Origin: Pseudomonas sp. MH9.2
GTDB lineage: Bacteria > Pseudomonadota > Gammaproteobacteria > Pseudomonadales > Pseudomonadaceae
Assembly (NCBI RefSeq): GCF_034353875.1
Contig: NZ_CP133784.1
Coordinates: forward strand, 2,632,501-2,696,500
Length of the DNA: 64,000 nucleotides
Direction: 5' to 3'
Shown here in pieces: positions 21,163 to 30,639 of this stretch. A program made the position numbers and the translations under genes. How positions within the stretch are numbered: the stretch's first letter is position 1; each line of letters opens with the position of its first letter. A model generated the notes under the pieces. The model was not told where the DNA came from and did not search any database. It was given only the letters and a program-made list of their open reading frames with translations.

Positions 21163-21176
21163 GCCGGTGGACCGGC
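21163..21176 (-). promoter_or_regulatory. GC-rich hairpin between gph and trpE
   Basis: Perfect 6-bp stem GCCGGT / ACCGGC with a two-base loop, 10 bases after the gph stop. On the transcript a competing, weaker stem CGGUC / GACCG followed by UUUU (distal arm and T-run around 21140-21150) would exclude it, which is what a terminator/antiterminator pair would look like. This reading is by eye and tentative. Confidence 0.45.
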
Positions 21177-21186
21177 CAGAGTCAAG

Positions 21187-21231
21187 TCAGGCGCGCCAAC
21201 GCCAGCGGGCCAGGGCCTTGATGACTTTCAT
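21187..21231 (-). promoter_or_regulatory. 3' end of gph, candidate trpE leader peptide frame
   Basis: In frame with gph, an ATG at 21231 opens 14 codons, [14 protein letters not shown], identical in layout to the candidate leader before trpG: two Trp codons just before the stop, then a GC-rich hairpin 10 bases on. Either ribosomes finishing gph, or ones starting at this ATG, would sense Trp-tRNA before trpE. There is no strong ribosome site for the internal ATG. Confidence 0.5.
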
Positions 21232-22005
21232 CCAGAGCTTGCGGGTGACCACCACGATGGAATCTCTTTGAGGGGGGGATTTGACGTCGGCCAACGTTAG
21301 CGCAGCGGCAGAATCTAAGCAACCGGGGAGCAGCATACGCAGGTCATCAATAACCAGCGACGGCGATTCCTCGGCAATCGGCCGGCCATGGTTGTAGCCA
21401 TAGCTGAGCGCCACACTGGCAACGCCTGCCGCTTTTGCTGCCAGCACATCGTTGCGCGAGTCACCGACAAATAGCGACTGGGATGCCGGAACACCAGCCA
21501 TTTTCATCACAAAAAACAGCGCAGCCGGATCAGGCTTCTGTTGCGGCAACGTATCGCCGCCGATGATCCAGCGGAAAAACCGTCCCAGCTTCAGCTCATC
21601 CAGCAGCGGCGCGACGAAGCGCTCCGGTTTGTTGGTGATAAGGGCCATTTCAACGCCCTGTTTCTGCATCCACTTCAAGGTTTCGCGCACCCCGGGGTAC
21701 ACCTGCGTCAGCGCGTGACTGCCCGCGTATACCTCCATGAAAATCGCCAGGGCCTCTTCGGTCAACGCCTCATCAACGGCGCTGTGATCGATGTCGCTGG
21801 CCAAGGCGCGACGCACCAATACGCGCACCCCGTTGCCGACCCAGAGCCGTACAGCCTCGACACCCGCGGGCGGGCGCCCCAGTTTGAGCAGCATTTTATC
21901 CACGGCCGCTCCAAGGTCCGGCACCGAATCGATCAATGTGCCATCCAGATCGAACATCACCAGCTTGGGCAAGCGGCCCGGGAACAGCTGCTCAAACCCG
22001 CTCAT
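21187..22005 (-). CDS. gph: Phosphoglycolate phosphatase
   Basis: HAD-family phosphatase that removes 2-phosphoglycolate; 272 aa. HAD motif I is DLDGTLIDS, motif II in ITNKP, and the acidic motif is [15 protein letters not shown]. The HAD domain ends near residue 235; the last 35 residues are an extra basic tail ending WRWRA that is not needed for the fold and closely matches the candidate trpG leader peptide. The start overlaps the rpe stop by 4 bases, so rpe, gph and probably trpE are read together. Confidence 0.93.
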   Translation of the reverse strand: MSGFEQLFPGRLPKLVMFDLDGTLIDSVPDLGAAVDKMLLKLGRPPAGVEAVRLWVGNGVRVLVRRALASDIDHSAVDEALTEEALAIFMEVYAGSHALTQVYPGVRETLKWMQKQGVEMALITNKPERFVAPLLDELKLGRFFRWIIGGDTLPQQKPDPAALFFVMKMAGVPASQSLFVGDSRNDVLAAKAAGVASVALSYGYNHGRPIAEESPSLVIDDLRMLLPGCLDSAAALTLADVKSPPQRDSIVVVTRKLWMKVIKALARWRWRA

Positions 22006-22676
22006 GGGCGAGCCAACGCCAGTTCGGCACGCATTTTCTGGATGACCTCTTGGTAGTCCGGCGCGTTGAAGATAGCGGAGCCCGCGACAAAGGTGTCGGC
22101 ACCGGCGGCAGCGATCTCACGAATGTTGTTCACATTGACCCCGCCGTCGATCTCCAGACGAATGTCATAGCCGGAGGCTTCTATCAGCGCCCGCGCTTCA
22201 CGCAGTTTGTTCAGAGTGCCGGGAATGAACTTCTGCCCGCCAAAACCGGGGTTCACGCTCATCAGCAAGATCATGTCGACCTTGTCCATCACATACTCAA
22301 GCACGTTCAGCGGCGTGGCCGGGTTGAACACCAGACCGGCCTTGCAGCCGCCTTCACGGATCAACTGCAGTGAGCGGTCGACGTGCTGCGTGGCTTCAGG
22401 GTGGAAGGTGATGTACGTGGCGCCAGCGTCGATGAAGTCGCCGATCATGCGGTCAACCGGGCTGACCATCAAATGAACATCGATGGGCGCGGTGATCCCG
22501 TACTTGCGCAATGCCGTGCAGACCATCGGGCCGATGGTCAGGTTAGGTACGTAGTGATTGTCCATGACATCGAAGTGAACAATGTCCGCGCCAGCGGCAA
22601 GAACATTGTCGACTTCCTGGCCCAGGCGGGCGAAGTCGGCGGAAAGAATTGAAGGAGCAATAACGAAGGGCTGCAT
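22002..22676 (-). CDS. rpe: Ribulose-phosphate 3-epimerase
   Basis: Interconverts ribulose-5-P and xylulose-5-P in the pentose phosphate pathway. 224 aa from ATG 22676 ([19 protein letters not shown]), with AAAGGTG upstream; the open frame to 22736 is not needed. Metal-binding and catalytic residues sit in [19 protein letters not shown] and EIDGGVN. Overlaps gph by four bases. Confidence 0.96.
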   Translation of the reverse strand: MQPFVIAPSILSADFARLGQEVDNVLAAGADIVHFDVMDNHYVPNLTIGPMVCTALRKYGITAPIDVHLMVSPVDRMIGDFIDAGATYITFHPEATQHVDRSLQLIREGGCKAGLVFNPATPLNVLEYVMDKVDMILLMSVNPGFGGQKFIPGTLNKLREARALIEASGYDIRLEIDGGVNVNNIREIAAAGADTFVAGSAIFNAPDYQEVIQKMRAELALARP

Positions 22677-22809
22677 GACGCACCTTTGAGCAGAATCTCG
22701 GTGGCGCGCATTGTACCTTAGTCGGGCCGGGTGCAACTCTCCACAGATCCGAGCCAGACCCCGATCCCGCAGAACCGGGGTCAGCCTCGGATATTTCCTG
22801 CCAGATCGA

Positions 22810-23634
22810 TCAAGCCACTTGAGTTCGCAACTTCTCGCTACGTCCGCGCAACCATTCCAGTACCAGCAACAGCACCACCGAGAACGCGATCAGCATAGTG
22901 GCCGCAGCGGCGATGGTCGGGCTGAGGTTTTCGCGAATACCGCTGAACATCTGCCGGGGCAGCGTGGCCTGTTGCGGGCCAGCGAGGAACAAGGTCACGA
23001 CCACTTCATCGAACGAGGTGGCGAACGCAAACAACGCACCCGATACCACACCTGGCGCGATCAGCGGCAAGGTCACCCGGCGGAACGCAGTCAGTGGGGA
23101 TGCCCCGAGGCTGGCGGCAGCACGAACCAGATTGTGGTTGAAGCCCTGCAAGGTCGCCGACACCGTGATGATCACGAAGGGCACACCCAACACCGCATGC
23201 ACCAGAATCAGCGATATGTAACTGTTGCCCAACCCCAGCGGGGCGAAGAACAGGTAGCTGGCGACACCGACAATGACCACCGGAACGACCATTGGCGAAA
23301 TCACCAGGGCCATGACCAACGCCTTGCCCGGGAAGTTGCCACGCGTCAGGCCAATCGCTGCCAGCGTACCGAAGCCCATTGCCAATACCGTGGCCGCAGG
23401 CGCAACGATCATACTGTTCTTCAGCGAGCGCATCCATTCAGCTGAGGAGAAGAAGTCCTGGTACCAGTGCATGGAAAACCCTTGCAGCGGGTAGACCAGA
23501 AAGCTCCCTGAGTTGAACGACAGCGGAATGATCACCAGCACCGGCAGGACCAGAAACAAAAGCACCAGCCCGCAGAGAATACGCAGGGCGTAGTACCAGA
23601 CCCGCTCAATAGGAGACGTGTAAGGGCTCAGCAT
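22810..23634 (-). CDS. agtD: ABC transporter permease (PotC/AgtD type)
   Basis: Inner-membrane permease of 274 aa with about six hydrophobic segments and the EAA loop [20 protein letters not shown]. Last gene of a four-gene transporter operon (ATPase, binding protein, two permeases). In P. aeruginosa the same-order operon next to rpe-gph-trpE (PA0603-PA0606) is agtABCD, shown to take up 4-aminobutyrate and 5-aminovalerate; the symbol is transferred on synteny and family, not on any substrate residue. Confidence 0.8.
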   Translation of the reverse strand: MLSPYTSPIERVWYYALRILCGLVLLFLVLPVLVIIPLSFNSGSFLVYPLQGFSMHWYQDFFSSAEWMRSLKNSMIVAPAATVLAMGFGTLAAIGLTRGNFPGKALVMALVISPMVVPVVIVGVASYLFFAPLGLGNSYISLILVHAVLGVPFVIITVSATLQGFNHNLVRAAASLGASPLTAFRRVTLPLIAPGVVSGALFAFATSFDEVVVTLFLAGPQQATLPRQMFSGIRENLSPTIAAAATMLIAFSVVLLLVLEWLRGRSEKLRTQVA

Positions 23635-23645
23635 GTTGATTCTCC

Positions 23646-24893
23646 TCAGCTCAGGCGCATGCGGCTGGCGCCGACTAGCCAGTTATAAATCAGGTAAAGC
23701 ACGATGGTTGCCATCAACAGCAAACCGCCCAAAGCCGTGGCCATGCCCCAGTTGATACTGGTGTTGGTGTAAAAGGCGACGAAGTAGCTGACCATCTGAT
23801 CGTTCGGGCTGCCGAGCAACGCCGGCGTGATGTAGTAGCCAATCGACAAAATGAACACCAACAGACAACCTGCACCGACACCCGCATAGGTCTGGGGGAA
23901 ATACACGCGCCAGAAGCTGGCGAATGGATGGCAGCCCAGGGAAATGGCCGCCCGCATGTACGTCGGGGAAATCCCCTTCATCACGCTGTAAATCGGCAGG
24001 ATCATGAACGGCAGCATGATGTGCACCATCGAGATGTAAACGCCGACCCGGTTGAACACCAGCTCCAGCGGTTTATCAATGATGCCCATCGCCATCAAGG
24101 CACTGTTGATCAAGCCACTCGATTGGAGCAATACAATCCACGCGGCAACCCGCACCAGAATCGAGGTCCAGAATGGCAGCAGCACCATAATCATCAGCAG
24201 GTTGCTTTGCCGGGAAGGCAGATTCGCCAGCAGGTACGCCAACGGGTAAGCCAGTACCAGGCAGATCGCGGTGATGACCAGACCCATCCAGAACGTGCGG
24301 GCGAAAATATCCACGTAAATTGCTTGATCAGGGGTCGCGGGCGCCACTTCACCGAGGTCATCGATGCGATGGTCGACTGCGGCCAGCAAGTAATAAGGAG
24401 TAACGCTACTGGTGTTACGGCGGATCGCTTGCCAATAGGCAGGATCGCCCCAGCGCTCATCGACAGCTTCGAGCGCTTCTTTATAAGAAGTCGGTTCAGT
24501 CTTGAACGGCAATGCGCGGGCGGTTTTCGTCAGCAGGCTGCGATAACCGGCCAGTTCCATATTCAGGCGCTTGGACAAATCGCCAAGGGTCTGATTCTTG
24601 CGGGTTTCAGCCAGGTCCACGCTCAGTGCCTGGTAAGCAGCCTCGGACGGAAGACTCTTGCCGTCCCATTGGGCCACCGCTGCAACCGTACGCGGTAAGG
24701 CGCCGACCACTTCAGGGTTACCGACGCTCTTGTAGAGCAGCGCAATAATCGGCACCAGAAATACCAGCAGCAAAAACAGCACCAGAGGAGCGATCAATGC
24801 CTGAGCCTTCCAGCGATTGACCCGTTCAGCACGAGCCAGACGCTGTTTCAGGGTGGGGCTGGCGCCTTCTGTAAGGGGCACTGTGATGGCCAT
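23646..24893 (-). CDS. agtC: ABC transporter permease (PotB/AgtC type), long form
   Basis: 415 aa. A first hydrophobic segment (about 33-53) is followed by a periplasmic insert of about 145 residues (65-210), then five membrane segments with the EAA loop RAAISLGCHPFASFWRVYFP. The large insert is typical of this subgroup of polyamine-like permeases. It precedes the second permease by 11 bases. Symbol by synteny with P. aeruginosa agtABCD. Confidence 0.8.
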   Translation of the reverse strand: MAITVPLTEGASPTLKQRLARAERVNRWKAQALIAPLVLFLLLVFLVPIIALLYKSVGNPEVVGALPRTVAAVAQWDGKSLPSEAAYQALSVDLAETRKNQTLGDLSKRLNMELAGYRSLLTKTARALPFKTEPTSYKEALEAVDERWGDPAYWQAIRRNTSSVTPYYLLAAVDHRIDDLGEVAPATPDQAIYVDIFARTFWMGLVITAICLVLAYPLAYLLANLPSRQSNLLMIMVLLPFWTSILVRVAAWIVLLQSSGLINSALMAMGIIDKPLELVFNRVGVYISMVHIMLPFMILPIYSVMKGISPTYMRAAISLGCHPFASFWRVYFPQTYAGVGAGCLLVFILSIGYYITPALLGSPNDQMVSYFVAFYTNTSINWGMATALGGLLLMATIVLYLIYNWLVGASRMRLS

Positions 24894-24989
24894 AGCGAAC
24901 TCCGAAAATCTTTGAACGATGGATGCGCCCCTCCTCCCTATCTACAGCAGAAGAGGGAGCGCACCTGGATCTAACTCAACGTAAAACGG

Positions 24990-26024
24990 TTACTTGGCCG
25001 CCCACGCGTTGAAGCGCTGCTCCAGTTGCTCGCCGTTGTCAGCCCAGAAGCTCACGTCGATCTGCACCTGGTCCTTGATGTTTTCCGGGGTGGTCGGCAT
25101 ATCTTTCAGGATGCCTTTGTCCAACAGCGGTACGGCTTGGGTGTTAGCTGGGCCGTAAGCGATGTTTTCCGAGTAGGTCTTCTGCTGTTCTGGCTTGACC
25201 GAGAAGGCGATGAATTTCTTCGCTGCTTCGGCGTTTTTCGAGCCTTTTGGGATGGCCCATGCGTCGAAGTCGTAGATGCCGCCGTTCCAGACTACTTTCA
25301 GGTTGCTTTCTTTTTGCACAGCGGCAATACGGCCGTTGTAGGCGGAGCTCATCACGACGTCACCGGAGGCCAGGAACTGTGGCGGTTGTGCGCCCGCTTC
25401 CCACCACTGAATGCTCGGCTTGAGTTCGTCGAGCTTTTTGAATGCACGGTCTTGACCGCCTTTACCCGCCAGCACTTTGTAAACATCTTTAGGGGCTACG
25501 CCGTCAGCCATCAAGGCGAATTCCAAGGTGTACTTGGCGCCTTTACGCAGACCACGCTTGCCCGGGAATTTTTTCACGTCCCAGAAATCAGCCCAGCTGG
25601 TTGGGGCGGTTTTCAGTTTGTCGGCGTTGTAGGCCAGCACGGTGGACCACACGAAGAAGCCAACGCCGCAGGTCTGGATAGCGCCTTTGACATAGTCTTC
25701 CGACTTGCCAAGCATCGCAGGATCGATCTCTTCGAACATCCCTTCATCGCAACCACGGGACAGCTCGGGCGATTCGACTTCTACCAGGTCCCAAGAGACG
25801 CTCTTGGTGTCGACCATGGTTTTGACTTTGGCCATTTCGCCGTTGTACTCACCCGCAACCACCTTACCGTTGCCAGCTTTTTCCCACGGTGCGTAGAACG
25901 CTTTTTCCTGAGCTGCCTTGTTGACGCCGCCGAAGGATATAACGGTCAGATCTGCCGCCGCCATGGCGTTTGCCGCGCACATCATGCCGAGCGTAATAGC
26001 GGTGAACTTCAAAGATTTAAGCAT
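24990..26024 (-). CDS. agtB: ABC transporter substrate-binding protein (PotD/AgtB type)
   Basis: Periplasmic binding protein of 344 aa. Signal peptide at residues 1-23 (MLKSLKFTAITLGMMCAANAMAA). Mature part has the polyamine-binding-protein layout (LTVISFGGVNKAAQEKAF; WDLVEVESPELSRGC; DFDAWAIPKGSKNAEAAKKF). Two cysteines (RGCDEG and QTCGVGF) could form a disulfide. Lies between the ATPase and permease genes. Substrate (GABA / 5-aminovalerate) is inferred from synteny. Confidence 0.85.
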   Translation of the reverse strand: MLKSLKFTAITLGMMCAANAMAAADLTVISFGGVNKAAQEKAFYAPWEKAGNGKVVAGEYNGEMAKVKTMVDTKSVSWDLVEVESPELSRGCDEGMFEEIDPAMLGKSEDYVKGAIQTCGVGFFVWSTVLAYNADKLKTAPTSWADFWDVKKFPGKRGLRKGAKYTLEFALMADGVAPKDVYKVLAGKGGQDRAFKKLDELKPSIQWWEAGAQPPQFLASGDVVMSSAYNGRIAAVQKESNLKVVWNGGIYDFDAWAIPKGSKNAEAAKKFIAFSVKPEQQKTYSENIAYGPANTQAVPLLDKGILKDMPTTPENIKDQVQIDVSFWADNGEQLEQRFNAWAAK

Positions 26025-26090
26025 TTATTGTTCTCTCCACAGTGCAGTGTTGGGTATGCGTGGGGCGATTGATTCGCCTCTGACTGTTAA

Positions 26091-27215
26091 TTAATGCGCT
26101 TCCAGCAAGGGATCGAGCGCGCGAACGTGTTCGACCTGCCATCCAATTGGCACAACGTCGCCCACCGTCAACCCCGGATCCAGCTCGGCGATTGGCTGTT
26201 TGACGAAGAAGTCTGTTTTTCCTGCAACTTCCAGACGCACACGAACGTGGTCACCCAGATAAATGAATTCAGCGACGCGGCCAGAGAAACGGTTCACACA
26301 GCTTTCACTGTGGCCGTTCACACGAACGCGCTCAGGGCGAATCGACAAGGTCACCGGGTCACCGATCTTGCCAACATTGACTGCCAGCGCCTCGACCTTC
26401 TCGCCACGGGCCAATGCCACGACACACCGATCACCTGTGCGGCTGACCAGGTTGCCGTTAAGACGGTTGTTTTCGCCGATGAAGTTGGCGACAAACGTGT
26501 TTTTCGGTTCTTCGTAGAGCGTGCGCGGAGGCGCAATCTGCTGAATCTCGCCCTGATGGAATACCGCCACCCGGTCAGACATGGTCAGGGCTTCACCCTG
26601 GTCATGGGTCACGTACACCACGGTAACGCCGAGGCGTTCGTGCAGGTGCTTGATCTCCATCTGCATGTGCTCGCGCAGTTGTTTGTCCAGCGCACCCAAG
26701 GGTTCATCCATCAACACCAGCTGTGGTTCGAACACCAGCGCCCGGGCCAAGGCCACACGCTGTTGTTGACCGCCAGAAAGCTGCGCCGGGTAACGATGGG
26801 CGAAGGTGTCGAGCTGAACCATGCTCAGCACACGCTTGACCCGCTCGCTGACGTCGGTCTTGTTCAAGCCGCGGACAGTCAGCGGAAACGCCAGGTTTTC
26901 CGAGACGGTCATGTGCGGGAACAAGGCATAGTTCTGGAACACCATGCCGATGTCACGCTTGTGCGGCGGCACGTTGTTGATCGCGCGGCCAGCCAACAGG
27001 ATTTCGCCAGCGGTTGGCGTTTCGAAACCGGCCAGCATCATCAAGCTGGTGGTCTTGCCAGAACCGGAAGGCCCCAGCAGGGTGAGGAACTCGCCTTTGC
27101 GAATTTCCAGGTTGAGGTTTTTGACGATCAGTGCTTCGCCGTCGTAGCTCTTTTGCACACCACGGAAGCTGACCAGAACTTCACTCGCCCCAGCACTTGA
27201 ATCGACGTCGCTCAT
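26091..27215 (-). CDS. agtA: ABC transporter ATP-binding protein (PotA/AgtA type)
   Basis: 374 aa. Walker A GPSGSGKTT, signature LSGGQQQRVALARAL, Walker B LVLMDEPLGALD, H-loop VTHDQGEAL; the C-terminal 120 residues form the TOBE-type regulatory domain of the polyamine/maltose group. ATG 27215 with AAGGTG upstream is the start; three upstream codons are open but unlikely. First gene of the operon; the 65-base gap to the binding-protein gene holds no obvious terminator. Confidence 0.87.
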   Translation of the reverse strand: MSDVDSSAGASEVLVSFRGVQKSYDGEALIVKNLNLEIRKGEFLTLLGPSGSGKTTSLMMLAGFETPTAGEILLAGRAINNVPPHKRDIGMVFQNYALFPHMTVSENLAFPLTVRGLNKTDVSERVKRVLSMVQLDTFAHRYPAQLSGGQQQRVALARALVFEPQLVLMDEPLGALDKQLREHMQMEIKHLHERLGVTVVYVTHDQGEALTMSDRVAVFHQGEIQQIAPPRTLYEEPKNTFVANFIGENNRLNGNLVSRTGDRCVVALARGEKVEALAVNVGKIGDPVTLSIRPERVRVNGHSESCVNRFSGRVAEFIYLGDHVRVRLEVAGKTDFFVKQPIAELDPGLTVGDVVPIGWQVEHVRALDPLLEAH

Positions 27216-27432
27216 TACCCACACCTTTGTTTTGTCTGCCGTGGATTAATCCTAGATCAGACCATTGGCCGCGCAAATCGGGGGGCAAGAGAGATTGCTG
27301 TAGGGATTGCCCTACAGCGATGGCGCGATTAGGTATGAGGTGTCGTAACTGGGTCGCGTCGACACCTTTCACGACACGTCAGGGCCTGCAAAACATGAGA
27401 TTTAACCGTGTCGCTTTCAGACATGCGCCTGA

Positions 27433-28062
27433 TTAGAGCAACTTGTGCTCCATTGCATACTTCACCAGATCGGCCAGCGAAGTGACGTGAAGCTTCTGCA
27501 TCAGTCGCGCTTTGTGTGTGCTGATGGTTTTGCTGCTCAAGGCCAGTTGCTGGGCAATGTCGTTGACGTTCGCCCCCTGTGCCAGGCGCTCGAACACTGA
27601 AAACTCGCGCTCGGACAGTAGCGAGTGAAGCGGACGGTTATCGGTCAGGCCGACTTCAAACACCATGCGGTCCGCCAGATCCGGGTCGATGTAACGCCCA
27701 CCGGCAGCCACCCGCCGAATCGCCGTCAGCAGCAACGCCGGATCGCTGTCCTTGGTGGCGTAACCGGCAGCGCCGATCTTCAATGCACGGGCGGCCATCT
27801 GCGCCTCGTCGTGCATGGACAACACCAGAATCGCCGGCGGGTTGTTCAGGGCACGAATTCGCGGGATCGCTTCCAGGCCATTCACGCCCGGCATGGAAAT
27901 ATCCAGCAACACCACTTCGCACTCGACATGACGCAAGGTTTCCAGCAGTTGTTCACCGTTGCTGGCCTCACCCACCACCGCCAGATCCTTCGCCAGCCCG
28001 ATCAGTTGTTTGATGCCTTCACGGACAATGGTGTGGTCTTCTGCTACCAATACACGAATCAC
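27433..28062 (-). CDS. agtR: LuxR/NarL-type response regulator (AgtR-like)
   Basis: 209 aa. Receiver domain with phospho-acceptor Asp in VVLLDISMPGVNG and the DNA-binding LuxR HTH at the C-terminus (LSEREFSVFERLAQG...SSKTISTHKARLMQKL). The sensor kinase gene is 32 bases upstream on the same strand. In P. aeruginosa the pair PA0600/PA0601 (AgtSR) activates agtABCD in response to GABA or 5-aminovalerate; the placement next to the transporter here supports the same role. A 205-base gap to agtA has no clear gene. Confidence 0.85.
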   Translation of the reverse strand: MIRVLVAEDHTIVREGIKQLIGLAKDLAVVGEASNGEQLLETLRHVECEVVLLDISMPGVNGLEAIPRIRALNNPPAILVLSMHDEAQMAARALKIGAAGYATKDSDPALLLTAIRRVAAGGRYIDPDLADRMVFEVGLTDNRPLHSLLSEREFSVFERLAQGANVNDIAQQLALSSKTISTHKARLMQKLHVTSLADLVKYAMEHKLL

Positions 28063-28094
28063 GTTTCACGCTCCTGCCCAGCAGCTTTCAATAA

Positions 28095-30518
28095 TTAATC
28101 GGCAAGTGGAATGTACACACGCAAGGTTGTGCCTTCACCGGACTCACTGTCCAGCAGCAATCTGCCACCCAGCATCAACACCCGTTCGCGCATGCCCACC
28201 AGACCGAACGAGGTTGGCCTGCCCTGCTCGGGCACAAAACCGCAACCGTCGTCGGCGATGGTCATGCACAGCATGCCGTCATCCAGCGTCAGACTCAGCT
28301 CGACGGTATGCGCCTGGGCGTGACGCATCACGTTGGTCAATGCTTCCTGAAGAATCCGAAACAAGCCGATGGCCTTGGCATCGCTGAGCATGGGCAGGTT
28401 ATCGGGGACCTCTACAAGACACGGAATCTGGGTGCGCGCCTCAAAACGCCGGGCCTGCCATTCAATGGCCGACGCAATGCCGGCATCCAGAATCGGCGGG
28501 CGCAGCGCCGTGGCGACATCACGCACCAGTTGAAAGAGCTGCGAGATCAGGCGTTTCATGCTGTTCAGCCGCTCGTGCAGGCCCGGATCAAGGTCGGCGT
28601 AAGCCAGCTCACACATCGACGTTTCCAGCTTGAGTACGGTCAGCATCTGCCCCAGCTCGTCATGCACCTCGCGGGCGATGCGGGCTTTCTCTTCTTCACG
28701 CACACTTTCCAGGTGCGCTGACAGTTCGCGCAGTTGTTCACGGGAACCGGCCAACTCCAGTTCTATACGCTTGCTTTCACTGATGTCCCAGACGATCCCG
28801 TCCCAGACCACGCGATCATCCTCCAGACGCCGGGCGATGGCCTTGATCTCCGCCCAGCGCTCCTCACCATTGCGGGTCAGGATGCGTCCCTGCCATGACC
28901 AGTCGCTATTGCCGTCCAGAGAGCGATCCTGAATGACGTGATAGCCCGCGCGATCATCCGGGTGCACCAGATTGCGCAGTCCCATCTCTTTATGACGCAA
29001 GGTTGCGGGCGAATAGCCGACCAGGCTTTCACTCCCTTCACTGATATAGGCGAACTCCGGCGCATCGCCTGCGTTCGCCCGCTCCAGACGGAACACCAGA
29101 CCCGGCACGTTGGCCGCGATCCCTTGCAGGCGCGCTTCACTTTCTTGCAACGCGGCCAATGCCCTACGCCGATCAGTCACGTCGGTGAGGTAAACCACGA
29201 GGTATTCAGCATCGCGAAAGCGCAGAAAACTCAAGGACACGTCGGTGGGCAACATACTGCCATTCGCGCAGACACAGTTTGTCTCGAAACTTTGTGGGCT
29301 GTCCTCCGTGGAACGGGCGCGCCGCCACAGATTCAACCAGCGATCCATGTGCAGGCTTGGTTCGAAGTCGATCAGCGGCCGATCCACCACCCCGCCCACG
29401 CCATACCCCAGCATGGCCTCGGCGGCGCGGTTGGCGTAGCGCACATGACTGTCCCAATTGACCCAGAGAATGCCAACCGTGCTTTGATCGATAGAGAACT
29501 GCGTCAGCCGCAACGCCGCCTCACTGGCTTGGCGCAAAGCAATGTCTTCACGCGCAGCCAGCAGGCTGTGTTCCAGCTCCTGTTGCTGACGGCGCTGCCA
29601 GATCACAATCGCAAAACAGGCCAGTCCCATCACCGCAAACAACAAACTGAGGTTTTGCCAGAAACCCGGTGACTCAGTCAGCCGTGGGTATTTGGGCTGC
29701 AACCAACGTGCGTGCAACTGCTCAAGGTCTCTGGCGGGGATCGCGTGCAGCGCGGCACTGACGATGTCGGCCAGCTCTGGCAAGTTTTTTCGCGACGCCA
29801 CGCGTAACAGCTGCGGCAAGCCGATGTCGCCCACCACCGCCAAATCGGCAAAATCCGGTTCGATGGACAAACGGCTGAGCTGCGCCTCGTCAATCACGGC
29901 GTATTTGGCCTGCTGACTCAACAATAACTGCAACGCCTGGCGCTCCAGGGGCACCCCTTGCAGATTGAGGTGCGTGTAAGTCCCGCGCAAATAATCGGCG
30001 ACTGCACTGGGCATGCGCACGGCAACGCGGACACTGCTGTCAAGTTTCTCCAGATCGACTGCTCCCGCCCCTTGGCGCTCGCCGACCACCAGATTCGGCA
30101 CGCGCATGTAAGGGTCGGAAAACAACCATAGACGCAAACCAGCAGGCGTTTGTGTCAGCCCCGGCGCCAGATCGACAGCCCCCTCGCCCACGGCCTTCTC
30201 CAGCGCGGCCTGATCCGGAAAATTGCGCCAGAGCAGTTCGACCTGCAGGGTATTGGCCAGCGAATTCATCAGGTCGACATTGGCCCCCGACAATTGCTGC
30301 AGGCGCCGATCAAACTGTGCATAGGGCGCCTGCAGAACCAGACCCACCCTTAACGGGCCGTGCTGATCAAGCCAGGCGCGCTGCTCCACGCTCAACGTCG
30401 CGGCAGAGGATGCTGGCGCTGGCTCGGCCGACGCCACGAACGGCACGCCCACCAAAGGCAGAGCAATCAAGGCCCCCCATGCACAAGCGAGAACCCAACA
30501 TCGCAGTGATCGAATCAT
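28095..30518 (-). CDS. agtS: Sensor histidine kinase with periplasmic binding and PAS domains (AgtS-like)
   Basis: 807 aa from ATG 30518. In order: signal-like helix (1-32), bacterial SBP_3-type periplasmic binding domain (about 50-275), membrane helix (SLLFAVMGLACFAIVIW), two PAS domains (about 335-455 and 465-590), a HisKA_3 dimerisation domain with phospho-acceptor His in REVHDELGQML, and an HATPase domain (HAQAHTVELSLTLDDG; ADDGCGF). Such kinases pair with NarL-type regulators, as here. The fused binding domain suggests direct detection of a small ligand such as an amino acid; which ligand is inferred only from the P. aeruginosa AgtS parallel. Confidence 0.85.
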   Translation of the reverse strand: MIRSLRCWVLACAWGALIALPLVGVPFVASAEPAPASSAATLSVEQRAWLDQHGPLRVGLVLQAPYAQFDRRLQQLSGANVDLMNSLANTLQVELLWRNFPDQAALEKAVGEGAVDLAPGLTQTPAGLRLWLFSDPYMRVPNLVVGERQGAGAVDLEKLDSSVRVAVRMPSAVADYLRGTYTHLNLQGVPLERQALQLLLSQQAKYAVIDEAQLSRLSIEPDFADLAVVGDIGLPQLLRVASRKNLPELADIVSAALHAIPARDLEQLHARWLQPKYPRLTESPGFWQNLSLLFAVMGLACFAIVIWQRRQQQELEHSLLAAREDIALRQASEAALRLTQFSIDQSTVGILWVNWDSHVRYANRAAEAMLGYGVGGVVDRPLIDFEPSLHMDRWLNLWRRARSTEDSPQSFETNCVCANGSMLPTDVSLSFLRFRDAEYLVVYLTDVTDRRRALAALQESEARLQGIAANVPGLVFRLERANAGDAPEFAYISEGSESLVGYSPATLRHKEMGLRNLVHPDDRAGYHVIQDRSLDGNSDWSWQGRILTRNGEERWAEIKAIARRLEDDRVVWDGIVWDISESKRIELELAGSREQLRELSAHLESVREEEKARIAREVHDELGQMLTVLKLETSMCELAYADLDPGLHERLNSMKRLISQLFQLVRDVATALRPPILDAGIASAIEWQARRFEARTQIPCLVEVPDNLPMLSDAKAIGLFRILQEALTNVMRHAQAHTVELSLTLDDGMLCMTIADDGCGFVPEQGRPTSFGLVGMRERVLMLGGRLLLDSESGEGTTLRVYIPLAD

Positions 30519-30639
30519 GAGCGTTTCATTCCGTGGCTTCCTGAATTGTGTCCCGCATTGCATTACTACCCTGAGCACGCCTGACAAATGCTGATCAACC
30601 CATTAGGCTGCGAGGATTGTTTCTGGCTTGGAATATCCG

